Part shown: positions 32,408 to 44,333 of the stretch, one piece after another | Position numbering within the stretch: position 1 is the stretch's first letter | Layout: each line of letters begins with the position of its first letter | Source: Oscheius sp. JU75 | Lineage: Eukaryota > Nematoda > Chromadorea > Rhabditida > Rhabditidae | Direction of reading: 5' to 3' | Assembly: GCA_037178855.1 (NCBI GenBank) | Contig: JASJZC010000001.1 | Location: 682,001 to 746,000 of the forward strand | Length of the DNA stretch: 64,000 nucleotides | Notes under the pieces: generated by a model | Database searches by the model: none | What the model saw: only the letters and a program-made list of their open reading frames with translations | Told to the model about the DNA's origin: nothing | Position numbers and translations under genes: made by a program

Positions 32408-35400
32408 ATGGTCTTTCCACTACGGGTTCTACTAGTCATTTTGGTAGCTGTATTCTCAAGTAGTTGGTCTTTGAATGTGGCCCTTATCCCGTCGTCTGGA
32501 TGCTACAGGTTGGTGACTGACAGTGACAGTCAACTTTTCAGTCACGACGTCATGATGAAGCAAGTCGGTCAAGAATTCGGCTCCTCTGACAACGTGACCT
32601 GGATCCAAGCCTACCTTTACGAATTCGGTTTTGGAGAGATCAGTCTCCCAGAAAAGTGGGACCGAATAAGTCTATGGGGAGTAGACGATGACGGGAAGAG
32701 ACTGATGGAGCAGGCCGGAAATCTTCTTTGGGAACAGAACGTCCCAACAGACTTTGATCGACCTTGGGATTTGCGCGGGAGTCTGCATTTTATCAAGTAA
32801 GGAGACAGAGATATAGAAAGGAAGACTTTTCTATACAGGATTCTGGAGCGCCATCAGAACTACTGTGAGAAAATGCTACTGGACCAGAGATTTGTTCAGT
32901 ACATGAAGACGGTTCAAACAGATGTCGTGGTGCTTGACCACTTCTTGCAGGTAGGATACGAGTCTATGATCTGAACCTCGTCCTACATCTCGTTCAAGAT
33001 ACTGGTTTGGTTCATACTTATACTCTGTAACTAGGCCAGTCTCTTGACTATCATACTCTGACTATTCCAATGCTCATGCTCAGTGTCCCTAAGTAGACTC
33101 ACCCCTGTATCAGTTTCCCGCTACTGATCCAAAAAAGTACTCGTATTCTCTCTCACACTCTCTGACTTTGAATCTTGGTGTATCTGTATCTCTAGACTCT
33201 TTCTGATTCAGTCAGCTCTTGACGCTCCTCTGCTGTCTCTAACAGAGACATAGTTAGAAAGACAGTATGAGAGTTATAGTCGGTTATCTGTATTTTCCAG
33301 ACCATTAGTCGAGGCCAGTAAACAAAAAAGAACCATATACTCTCTCTCTATCTAACTGTAACCAGTTCCCCAATTGGTGTACTTTTTACACGCTCGTAAC
33401 ACGCATCAAATTTGTTTCTTCAAGGGAGAACCCGTCCGATTACGTCAAATAGGCGCGTGTCTCTTTATTTCAGACAAAGGTCAATGAGTCTTGGGAAACT
33501 AACAGTAACATTCAGGAGTGCATGGGTGGACTCTCGCATCTTCTCAATGCTTCAGTGGTCCAGTTCTCGAATTGGCCAATAGCCGATGGATACATCACTT
33601 CGTTGAATGTCCCAGCCAATCCAAGTGCTACTCCGAAGACAGGAACACCGTTCTCTGGACTGGGGATGACTTTTTTGGAGAGAGTCTCGAATGTTCTATT
33701 CCACAATATCATTGTGGTGGCCAGAGTCGTACAAGTGCTCATTCTGGACGGACTCTTCGCCAGACATGGGTATCCAGAGGTTGGTAGACTGCCACTGTCA
33801 CTGTCAGTTCAGGTCCGTATCCTCCAAACCGAGGCTGACAGAGTCATCCATGCCGGCCGCTCAGAATTCCTCTTTGACGTGGTACGCCCCATCAGCAACA
33901 GAGTCAAGCATTTTGGTGGAGCTAGCATGTAATACTCTCTCAATCCTTGTTCAAATATTTGTTTCAGTGATCCAAAAGACTTTGTCATAGCACTTCCCAA
34001 GACGGATGCTCCTCTGCAGGTAAGAGGAGATGTCAAAATTTACTTGGACACGGGTATTAGCATAGCTAATAGTACTGTAAGGAATTGTACTCTATGTGAA
34101 AAGGATTGTGAAGAGACAAGAATGGAGAGTCGCATTCAGTACAGGTAGGTAGAGACAGCCAGAGAGACAGTAGCCCGTTAAGATCCGATATCTATACCGG
34201 TCTCTCCAGTCACGAGGTGAAGCAACGCTTCACTGCTGTCCAGTCCAAATTCCCTGGGATTGATTGGGAGACGATCAACCAGAACAGCTTCATTCTCGTC
34301 AGCTTTGGCAGTGTTGCCAAAGTCGAGAACATGCCTCTGCCTCTCCTTCGTCTCCTTCTAGCCACCTTCCAAAGGTCGCACCACGAAATTCTCTGGCAGA
34401 CAAATTCGGATATGGCGCCAATTTTTCAGAAGAACAACATCAGTCTTCCGCAAAATACGAGGATTGTCAGCTGGGCTCCGATCAAGGAACTCTTGGGTGG
34501 GATTTTTGGAATTCCGTAGTCCAAACAGTCTATTGCAGCCCATCCAAACCTACAATATATTGTCTGTCATGGAGGCATCAACACAGTGAATGAGCTTCTT
34601 CTTTTTGGAGTTCCTGTAGTCGGAGTCCCGCTTCAGGTATGCTTCCAAACTCTTGACTCATTTTTCAGGTAGTTCTGTGGTTCTTTTGAGTTCGTCTATG
34701 ATTTCTGAATTAATTTACCTAGACTCTTGGATCATACCTATGTAGTTGTCTTGTAATTATGACAGAGAGTGACAAAGAAAGTGAAAGTCTATGGAGTGTC
34801 TGGGCACCTAACTTATTCCATTACGGTGCTCATATCTTGATTCAACCCTACTGGTCTGTCCCGTAGTGCTCGCGGAGAAGGACAGAGCATAGTGAAAGAC
34901 GGTCTACAGCTTTTGACTCATCCTAACCAAAATTTCCAGTAGTTCTGATAGAAACAAAGTCTGAGGGAAGACAACCTCTTATCGTTACATTCCAGGGTGA
35001 TCAAGGCTCAAACCTTCGTCGACTAGGTGACCTCGGAGCAGCTGAAATCGTCTCGACTGTTCGGTTGAAGGAAGGCGATCTGGAATTGGCTATGAAGAGA
35101 ATGGAAGCCAATTTGGGCAGGTATGTCCTATCTCTGTCTCTCTGTCCTTCTATTTCATTGTCTCTCTGACTCTCTGTCTCCCTCTCTCTCTCTCACAAGG
35201 GAAACCCCCAAGCTTAAGTTGGACTTTGATATTGGGTATAGTGTCATTCGATAGCCCTTGGCATGAATATTACGGGATACATTGCCAAATTTGCTTAATC
35301 CCTTTCTACTCCGAGATATGACGTGTTGAAGTTGCTGCTTCCTCTAGCGTCGCGGCACTAAATGCGCGCGCTCGAACCTGATGAGACTGAGCTGAATTGG

Positions 35401-36257
35401 AAAATATGGCAGCGTGGTATGGTAGAATATGGTAGCAGACCCGTGACAAATTGCTCGTGGGTCTGGATCCATTTTCTATTTCTCATTTTCGTTTTTTGTC
35501 TTTTGCTCTTTTTCTCGTTTTCTTCAGTTTTTATGACATGAAAAGCATAGAAAAGCACCAATCAGTTGTACAAACAACATTCGGCGGTTTTTTTTATCAA
35601 TGACTATGGTCTGATCATCATTGGTCAGCTCCAAAAAAGTTTTTATTCAGGCTATGGTTTTGTGAGCAAGAGCAAAACACAAATACCAAAATGAGAAATA
35701 GAAAATGGTTCCGAATCCACGACCAATTTGTCATGGGTCCGCTGCGCTTACCACTGGGCCTTGCTGTCATATTAACGGATCCAGCTCAGTCTTATCAGAT
35801 TCGAGTGCACGCGTTTAGTGCCGCGACGCTAGGGGAAGCTGCATCTTTAACACGTCATATTTCGGAGTAGGAAGGGGTTAAGCTAATTCGGCAATGTATC
35901 CCGTAATACCCATGCCATGAGTTATTGAATGACACTATACCCAATATCAAAGTCCAATTTAAAAATTTTAAAAAATTTAATTTTAAACAAAGTCTCTCGT
36001 CTCTCTATCTCTCATTCCCCTTGTGAGCTGTCTGTTTCAGCTACTGGCAAAGAGCGAGTAGACTCTCCTCCATGGTCAGACACTACCGAACGCTGCACCA
36101 AAATGACCAACGGTTCTGGCTTAACTGGGCGGCCAGAAATGGCCGTAAAATGAAGGAGAGAAACATCATGCGAATGCAGTACATTGGAGATGAGGAAAAC
36201 GGTTTCTGGCTTGCGATCGGTCTCGCCTTGGCTACGGTTTTTGTCTTGTTTTACTGA
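32408..36257 (+). CDS. UDP-glycosyltransferase (UGT)
   Basis: Ten exons in phase: 32408-32508, 32542-32796, 32839-32950, 33474-33779, 33813-33928, 33968-34144, 34210-34496, 34539-34636, 34996-35120, 36041-36257; about 597 residues. Signal peptide MVFPLRVLLVILVAVFSSSW, variable substrate-binding half, then the UDP-sugar-binding half with WAPIKELL and, across a splice, AHPNLQYIVCHGGINTVNEL and GVPVVGVPLQGDQGSNLRRL. This is the UGT signature including the His-Gly-Gly and the sugar-contacting D-Q. A C-terminal membrane segment (FWLAIGLALATVFVLFY) anchors it in the ER. UGTs glucosylate small lipophilic molecules and xenobiotics. Introns of 33 bases at 32509-32541 and 33780-33812 are stop-free and in frame. 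The last intron holds a large fold-back repeat. AATAAA 36272-36277. Confidence 0.93.
35191..36025. repeat. fold-back element with tRNA-like arms, in UGT intron
   Basis: Left arm about 35191-35490, right arm about 35690-36025, inverted. Shared blocks include GGACTTTGATATTGGGTATA, TATTACGGGATACATTGCC and CTAGCGTCGCGGCACTAAA. Identity by eye is roughly 80-85%, with interruptions. The inner parts of both arms contain a tRNA-like stretch (GGCCCAGTGGTAAGCGCAGC, then GTGGATTCGGAACC on the minus strand of the right arm). It fills almost the whole last intron. Confidence 0.75.
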
Positions 36258-36277
36258 CTGAGTACGGGTTCAATAAA

Positions 36278-37213
36278 CTATGATTCTCCAGTCGTAAATA
36301 TACCGCTCCTTTTCGATGCGCGCGGAAGTTTTCGGCTAACGTTACTAGGGTAATTTTGTGTCCCTAAATCGAACACATTTACAACCCTAGAAAATGGGTG
36401 ATAACGTTAGAAAAATGCAAAAATCCGATTTTCGTGCAGTACGCAATAGTGTGTCAAAATCGAGCCGGGATGCCTGTTATAAATAGTACTACCAAAAGGG
36501 TAAGTATTGGTTCGTTTTTGTTCAAAAGGACTAAAGGCCGTTTCACAATTAATGCTTCCGCCCCCAGCCAATCATTTTCTACCCATTGTCAGTTTGTAAC
36601 TTTTTCTGTTCTTCCCCTGAAATTTCCCACGACTACGAATTCAAACATCCCAGGTTCAAACCTCACTTCGCAAAACGTTTTTGCCTTGTCAGAAAACACT
36701 GTAAAAATGTCAGAAGGTTCATACCTCTTTACTTTCCATGTTAAGCTACGTTAATCCCTACCAGTTACTTGACTACCTACTATCTCTTATGTTTCAGATC
36801 CAAAGAGAACTTTCTCACATTTCTGCTTCTACCTATCGGGCTTGACTACCTACTAAACTTGATCTGATCCTGTTATCGACTGACTTCTTCGCAGTCTCTT
36901 GACCACTTTGGTACAGAATCATAAGTGACAGATCTTCGTGACCGACTTATCATCAATCCTGATACGGTCAGATCGGTCTACTTGACTCACTTTTCCCAAC
37001 CATCTATTTCTTCAACCTCATCGACTCATACCTGGTCACTCGACTACCTACCATCTCTCTCGGTTCAGACCTTGCTCTGACTGTCCTCCAGATCAATACT
37101 TCCAGTGACTTCACTACTGTTTTCTGGCTGTTTTTCGACGAAAAAATAAGCCTAAATAAGTGTTTATTCGTCTTGGACAAAATGACAAAATATACAAAAC
37201 ACATATGAGGGGT
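36278..37213. other. intergenic between convergent UGT and cdt-1
   Basis: No gene seen. From 36.75 kb it is a degenerate repeat of CTTGACTACCTAC-like units. The minus-strand AATAAA for cdt-1 is at 37163-37168. Confidence 0.45.
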
Positions 37214-40200
37214 CTATCTACTCGTGATACTGAAAGTCGACGGTCTAGATGTGGCCTCGAAGGCTGTCTTGATGGCCCGGCGGATGTCCTCATGAGCTGT
37301 TTGTTCAATCTAAAAAAATTTGCTTTACAAATGAGCCAAATACCTGTAGATACTTGCTTGAGGCCACTTCGGCTATCCGGGCGTGGTTCGGGGCTGTGAC
37401 ACACAGATATTCCAGGCATGAAAGCAACTCGGTCTTCGTTCTTTTTGTGCTGTATTCGAGCTTCTCGAGGGCGAGCTGGAGCTGCATTGAGCGACAGTTC
37501 TTCTGCACGTACATGCTCAGGAGGGGACGAATCAGTTTCGAGTGAAGAAGTTCGAGGAGATGATAGCAACGCTCAGCTTCGGGGTCTCGCTGTGATTCGG
37601 CGGCCTTTTTCACAGCTTCTTTTGCTCGTATCTGGAAAAAATACTCTCACGCTGTCACTATCACTTTCACTGTCACTTACTGGCACTAACACTGTCACAG
37701 TCAGACTGTCTCGTCAGTGTCTTTCACTCTCTGTCCTTACTGTCACTCTCACCGTCGCTGTTACTGTCCCTGTATGTCTCGGTCACTGCCTCTCAGTTTC
37801 ATAGCTGGTTCAATATTCTCTTGTCACATTGACTTCTCACTTCGTCTTTACCATCGAAACACTGTCTCTATCACTCTCTGCTTTGATTATCACCCACTTT
37901 CTGTGTCATTGACTCTCACGCTTTGTTCCGGTCTATACCGATCTGTCAGGCTCTGTCATGCCACACTTGCAATATACGAGCTCCTCCCAGACAGGACATG
38001 TCTCCTTTCTATTGATCTTTTTGTACACTCTCAGCTTGTCACTCTCGAAAACCATATTCCCAGCCAGTTTATCGCTATGTCTCTGTCATCATTATGAAGC
38101 AATCTCCCTTGGTGACCTGATCAGATTATAGAGCAGAACACAGAGTTTTAGGAGAACCTGTTTAGTTGTTCTGTCACTAATACTGTCAATTTTTGATCTG
38201 TCTGTTCTGGTCGTTCTGTCAACGCTCCTGTCAGCTCTTCCTACTTTTCATATCTCTGTCTACCTGTTCAGTTCACTATCTATCACTCTGTCATCTGTCA
38301 ACACAAACGTACCCTTTCCAGCAGTGACCTGGCTCCGGCCGGCTTCGCGGCCTGAATCTGGGCGAATTTTTTCGGACTCAGTGGAATGTTTCGGCTTGTC
38401 GAGGTCTCCTCTCCAGCCGCCAGCTCCTTTAGCGCCACATCCACAGCCGTCTCCGGCTCCCGCAGCGAGCTCATAAACTCTTCGACATTCTTGAAGGCGA
38501 CCTCTTTTCTCGGGGGCTCCGGTAGGGCGGCTGGCTCAATGTCCACGCATTCGGCGTCGAGTTTGGCCAGAAAGGAGGGATGGAAGCGTCGGACCGGGCC
38601 TATTTTTTCTAAAAAAAAAAAATATATATTGTAATTTTGGGCGGAAAAACAAGAAATAACAAACCTCCAAGCTTCTCCATAAACTTTTGATGGCATTTCT
38701 GGACGCGTTCGGCCAGCAGATGGTACATGATGTACTTGCGGTTCATGATGCGCCAGCCCTCGAGTTTGGAGCGCAGGTCGAGCTCGGCTTCCCTGAAAAC
38801 GAGGGGAATTATTGTAGGAAATGGACATAGGCTATAAATCCGGACATGACCTTAAAGTGAGCCTTAGGCGCATCGTTCTTATCTCAATTTAAGTACCCCG
38901 GAAAAAGGTCTGCTCCGAAATCCAGTGCTGCTTCCGTTTTAGAGTCAAGAATGCGTTTCCCGGCTTTGCGGTGTTCTGCAAAGTTGTACAAGAGATTGAA
39001 AAGTTAAAAAATGTCATTTTCACCGAAAAGAGCGATTCTAGATGCGAATTCAGACTATTATTAAAGTAAAGTTTTCTTACAGAATGGCAGGTTATAGCTG
39101 GTAAGTCAACCTAATCACTTGACACGACGAGTCAGTTTTTCATGCTTTTTTGCACTAGTCGACGGCGTGTATTCGTTCAAAATCACAAGAGAAGGGTTTT
39201 AGTTGGCTGTGGGATATCGAAACGAGGTAGATGCCATTCGAAAGGGCATTGAAAATGATGGTTTTTCCCAAATTTTCAGCTGCGGAATGGATGTCTGCTG
39301 TCCTCTAGAGCTTTTCCCGTTTCCAGATGGGCTGAATTTGCGCTCTTGGGGATGGATATCCAGTGCTTCTTTCAGAGCTCTACACCACTTGGCCACTTGC
39401 GCTGAAAGAAGCACTGTATATCCAAGTCCAAGGGCGCAAATTCAGCTCAAAATCTGGAAACGGGAAAAGCTCCAGAAGACTGCAGACATGCATTCCGCAG
39501 CTGAAAATTTGGGCAAAACTATCGTTTTCGATGCCCTTTCGAATGGCACCTACCTCGTTTCGATATCCCGCGACCAACTAAAACCCTTCCCTAGTTAGTT
39601 ACTGTATTCGAATATTCTATTTTCCCTTGAAGCGATTTCTAGAAAATTTTGTTGCTAAAACCGTGATCATCCGGTCAACATTGATAGAGAAAGCGTACCT
39701 AGCCTCCGGCTGAGCAATCTTCTTTCTCGGGCTCTTCATTGGCGACAAGCAGTGGCCCGGGAGGACTTTTGGCAGCGGTTCTTCCATCAGAGCCTTCTTG
39801 GGCGACTCCGGGCGCATGTACTCGCTCAAATCTTAAATTTTTTTTTCATATTTTTCAAAGGTTAAGAGCCCACCATCGACCAAATTGGGCTCCAGAACGA
39901 GGTCAAAGCGACCGATGAGCTGTCCAGCTAGATTCCTCTGCTCCTCCAGGCGCAAATTGTAGCTTTTTGGGTAGAGGGCCATGATTTGGGCTAAGGTTTT
40001 CCTGCCGAATTCCTTCTTCGTATTCTTCTGGACATTCTTGAAGATTTCCGTCGCCTCACAGCGACTTCCGCGGCCCGTGAAAATCGAAACAATCTGGAAA
40101 TTTCACCAAATATTTAAGAAAAGTGATAAGAACTGACCCTATCGCAGCAGTGGAACTTCTCGAGCAGATTCTGGTACTTGTGGGGCAGCTCGACCTCGTT

Positions 40201-41461
40201 GTTGTTCTTCACGACGTCGAAGAGCCTCGCGGTGTGACCCTTCTCGAAGAGATGACGTTTGGACAGCTCGACGGCTTCTTCTTCCTCTGTGCGCTCTTTG
40301 GCAGGGGTGGTGTGCGAGGGAAGAACAAATTCGGGCACGGGTTCAGTGTTTGAGAGCTGAAAATGAGGGAATGTTGTATTTACTTGATCAAAACTCTTCC
40401 AGCTCTTTGAAAAAATAGTAAAAAGCTCAAAGGCGTACCGGTTTCTTCCCAACCTTGATGGCTGCCGGTCGTTTCGTAGGCGAAATAAAGACGGGAGCCA
40501 TTTTTTTCGGTGAAAGAGGCAGTCCAGCTGCCTTGGTCGGCGATTTCAGCAGCTCCACGTGCTGCTCGACCCTTTTTGCCTTGTTCGTGCTCATCTGCTC
40601 GTGAATCTTCGCCAAGCTCGGGTTCTTGGCCGCCAGTCGCTCCATTAGATTCACTTTCGTCTTCTTCGGCTCGGCTGGCTTCTCCTCTACACATTATTTG
40701 CATTTTTTCGATAGGAAAACAAACTAACTGAGGCCGAAGGGCAGTGCCGGGACCTCGGGCTCTGCATTGGAGAAGAGACGGCGGACGGCTGGCTTTTCTT
40801 CGCGTGGAGGCGAACTCGGAGGGGTCGGAGTCTTGCGGGGACGTCGAGGAGGCGACTCCAGAGGCGAAATTGGAGGTATGGAGGCTTCTTTTTCTGTCTG
40901 AAAACATGATTTTTGTGGTGGAAACAGGCTAGAGATCGGACATAACCTCTTGACGGACATTCTCGAGCATTTTTCGGGTTTAAATCCAATTTTCCGACAT
41001 TACAAGATTTTCTAGACACTTTGGGGTTTTTTGCAAGCTCTTCGGTCAGTCGAAAGGCCAAAAATTCATAATATTCAGTCTGGCCCTACTTGGACATTCA
41101 TTCAATGCTTCCCTACCTTTTCAGCGGCTCTTTCCACCTCCTTCACTACGATCTGCTCCTTCTTGACCCGTTTCGTCGTTTTCGTAGCCGTCTTCGGCTT
41201 GGTTACCAGCTAAAATACGTACTTTACCTAGAAGAATGGCTACAAACCTTAGCATCTTCGATCACGTCTTCTTTCAGCGATTTTGATGGAGCCGAGGTGC
41301 CTTTTCTGGTGGCCTAAAAGTGTAATTTTAGTTTTCTAGAGATAAAAACGGTGGTAGGTGCTGAAAAAAGGTGCTAAACAAACCTTGAAAGTTTCGGTAA
41401 TCCGTGTCTGGACTTCTTCCTGTACCGGCTGTCTCGCTCTCGATCTTGTACGAGTGGACAT
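37214..41461 (-). CDS. cdt-1: CDT1 replication licensing factor
   Basis: Twelve exons in phase, 677 residues: 41384-41461, 41248-41313, 41117-41209, 40729-40897, 40439-40686, 40138-40356, 39874-40093, 39699-39831, 38665-38792, 38313-38608, 37344-37631, 37214-37309. The central geminin-binding domain is clear: ELPHKYQNLLEKFHCCDR, then KEFGRKTLAQIMALYPKSYN and GRFDLVLEPN. The C-terminal part has the winged-helix MCM-binding region (CYHLLELLHSKLIRPLLSMY, LCVTAPNHARIAEVASSKYL). CDT1 loads MCM2-7 at origins in G1. The N-terminus carries QTRITETF, placed like the PIP degron that targets CDT1 to PCNA-CRL4. Residues 90-330 are Pro/Ser/Lys-rich with repeated SPxK/SPTK CDK-type sites. The intron at 38793-39698 holds a fold-back repeat. 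Confidence 0.93.
39193..39595. repeat. long fold-back (inverted repeat) element in cdt-1 intron
   Basis: Arms about 39193-39377 and 39405-39595, roughly 185-190 bases each, about 85-90% matched by eye, spacer about 27 bases. Outer ends read AGGGTTTTAGTTGG and its complement CCAACTAAAACCCTT. No open frame, so MITE-like. A one-arm relative lies at 29234-29365. Confidence 0.85.
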
Positions 41462-42259
41462 GTCTGCAAGCCGATACTTTAAACATTCGCCATAAAAGAC
41501 AAAACAACTGACAGAAAGAGCAGGAACGAGTGAAAAAGAACACGAATGCCTCGAGAGGTCAGCTGTTTTCAAAAACAAGCGTTTCGCGCGTTTGGTGCTA
41601 CCGTATTCCGAAAATGGCATCGGAGCAGCAGGGAACAAACGCGAGAAGACTGAACTGTTATCTATCGATTTTTAATGAAAACTGACATATAAAACCAAGG
41701 ATAGTTGCTTAGGAAGGTTCTTCTATTGCTCATGTAAACTTTCATATCTTGGAACCATTTCCCATTTTCTTCTCAAAATAGCTTAATTCAAAAAGTTGGT
41801 CACCCACGGGGATCGAATCCGGGACGTGTGGCTCGAGTGGCGTCTCTTCCTAATACACCAACTGTTTCTCTAAATCTTTGAAGGGCTCTAACTTTGCTTA
41901 AAAAACGTGGTTACATATTCTTACTCGACTCAGAAAACTCTGCAAAATAGTACTTTACAAAAATTTTGACATTGGGCGAAGTCGAACCCGTCGACAAAAG
42001 ACTAAAGGCAGACAACTGACAGAGACACACGGAACAAAATATTTTGGGAAGATTGTAGTTAGGTTGTTAGACACCCTTCTTTCTCTACCGTCAGACACTT
42101 TGATGACTTTTGTTAGCTGAACCCAATTTCACATTTTTCGATTTTTCTTAGGCACTTTTTTTTGTAATAAAATACTGTTTTTTTTTAAATCTTTTTTTAT
42201 ATATTGCGCGTGCTCAACCTGCCGAGTTCCGGTGCAGAGCAGACCTAAACATGGTCATT
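41462..42259. other. intergenic upstream of cdt-1
   Basis: Contains a tRNA-like repeat (41801-41872) and AT-rich sequence with poly-T runs near 42.16-42.19 kb. Likely includes the cdt-1 promoter. Confidence 0.4.
41801..41872 (-). repeat. tRNA-like sequence
   Basis: The minus strand ends in CCCGGATTCGATCCCCGTGG, a good B box, but the A-box half is poor and no cloverleaf forms by eye. A SINE or tRNA relic. Confidence 0.4.
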
Positions 42260-42950
42260 TCAGCTTTTTCTTATGTGACTGTCAGCTTCTATAATTTTTT
42301 TTACGAGCTCCAACATCGTCCTGGAACACGAAGGGATTGCATCGAGTTTAGTGTAGTGAACAAAGCTCTACGTGAATCGTTGGAGGAAGACCTTCGTTTG
42401 AAACATCACAATCGACTCAAAGATGCAGTGGTGAAGAACTTCTACGATGACCTGTATCAAAGTCGCATTATATCCCAGCTTCCAAATCAGCAGAATGAGA
42501 AAGAACTTCCGCCAATCATCCGATGCGAAGTCGAGAAGGCTGTTTCCATTTTGATTCTCGGCAAGACATCAGGTCCTGATCAAGAGAACTTCGACTTGCT
42601 ACTTCTGAGCTACTCTCCAAACATTAGCTAACATCTACAGTCGGATCATTGAGAATGAGGCTCTACCAGATGAATAGACGAATTCGACAATTTTTTTTTT
42701 GTAAACGGAGACCTGCTGGATATCAGAAACTACTGACCTATCGCTCTACTTTCCATCATCTTCAAAGTATTCAGTTTAATTCTACCCTTTCGAATGCAGA
42801 AGTCTTAGGATGGAAACAAACTACCTGTACAACTTTCCGAACTGCGCGGATGCGTTGCTTTCGTTACGTGACCACCGACAAACTAACACACAGAGTCAAC
42901 CACAGACACCATTGCGCTTTAGATAGTTGATATCTCCGACGACCGATGAA
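42260..42950 (+). mobile_element. LINE reverse-transcriptase fragment, degenerate
   Basis: Open frame ALRESLEEDLRLKHHNRLKD ... FYDDLYQS ... GKTSGPDQENFDLLLLS matches the linker between endonuclease and RT seen in the 44.3-kb LINE. It continues in a shifted frame as DIRNY-stop-PIALLSIIFKVF, the RT motif after the N-terminal fingers. Stops and frameshifts make it dead. No ends or target-site duplication found. Confidence 0.65.
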
Positions 42951-44322
42951 TTAGTCTTTCTTTGACTGTTGACTCCGGGGTTGGAGAGAGGGTGAATATA
43001 AAAGTTATTCAATCTGGCTTCGTAATGACCTTAGAATGACTGAAAGCGAGGCGGGTGGTAGACTTTTTTTTTTTAAATAGAAAGCGGTCTATCGCCCTGG
43101 GAGGAAAAATTAGAGATTTTTTGCCTTAATTACAAGTAAAGACGGCAGCAAAATCATGCCAATAATTTAGACGTGGCAGTGTCTTCAAAGGCGTTCTTTC
43201 AGCAAGGTTTGACGTGTAGACATTAGGATTGTTAAAGAAAAGCAGTTCGTTTTTGTATGTGACAGCTGGGATGTATAAACACGAAACAGTAAAGTCCAGG
43301 TTCAAATACGTCCATTCGTCTTCTACAGTGTCATAGTATCCAGCATAGTATTCTATAGAGTTATTCCCGCCTATACCAAATATGTATTGTTTGTTGTTAA
43401 AGACAGTAATCCCTTCAATGCTCATAGTTTTTTTGATGAGCCTGCAAAGGTAATCTAAAGTTGGAACAATAGGTTTTGATCCAGTCGTTCATAACTTTTA
43501 TCTAGCAATTCGGCTTTCTGGGCTATCTCTTCTTCTTCTTTTCATTCAGGCTACCGTATATAAAAAGAAACACCTCTGGAAGCTTACTACAAAACTGGAG
43601 AGTCTAGATTCACCAATCGTCTACGACGGCTTTCGCCTCTCTTGTTGGTTAAAAAGGTCGCGAAACGTAGTTGTAACAAACCACTCCCATTTTTGCAGTA
43701 AGAGATCTGATTGCTTTTAACACACATAGGCTGAAATAGGAGAAAAATAAGACAGAAAGTGACATGAGTTTTCGGTGCTGTTACGTCTTTCGTAGTCTAA
43801 GGAATTTTGCGCGACTAATCAAAGTTTTTGATCGACGGAAGAAAATTTACTTTATTCGCACCCCAATTGTGCGGGCTTTCATTCCGCGGAAGTTAAGTCT
43901 CGTGTCTTGCCCGCGCCAAATTCGATTGCCCGCATAAGACGTAACAGCGCCGAATTTTCTCATCGAAAAAAATATGAGTAAGAGGATCAAAACTTATTGT
44001 CTGGATTGAATGAAATCTACAAGACTTACGCCAGTTCACTTCAGGAATTTGCAACGGGATCGTAAGCAAGTACAGCTTTGCAACAACCGTATCGCTCAAC
44101 GACGTAAATTTTGCTTCTGTATGCGACGCATTTGAGATACATACTGCCTCGTTCTTTGGGGATACGGGTCAGTTCAATCCATGATCTATTTTCCGGATTC
44201 AGCTTGAACAAGGCCGCATCCATTCTTTCTCCATCGAAAGCATAGAGCTCTTCATCAAGTACCACAACTCCGCTGACATGATCGGGTATTTTCACATCTA
44301 GTCTTTTCCAATTTTTCGTACT

Positions 44323-44333
44323 ATGTTCGAAAG
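44323..44333. repeat. left target-site duplication of the LINE
   Basis: ATGTTCGAAAG, identical to 45799-45809. The uninterrupted homologous site is in the intact paralogue at about 47931-47940. Confidence 0.85.

Noticed and set aside
40947-40970. Mini first exon of cdt-1 starting MLENVRQE
   Set aside because: There is no acceptor before it and an in-frame stop lies just upstream. The three exons at 41117-41461 join the next exon in phase and carry the degron-like motif.
41801-41872. Functional tRNA gene
   Set aside because: Only the B box is good; the acceptor and anticodon arms do not pair.
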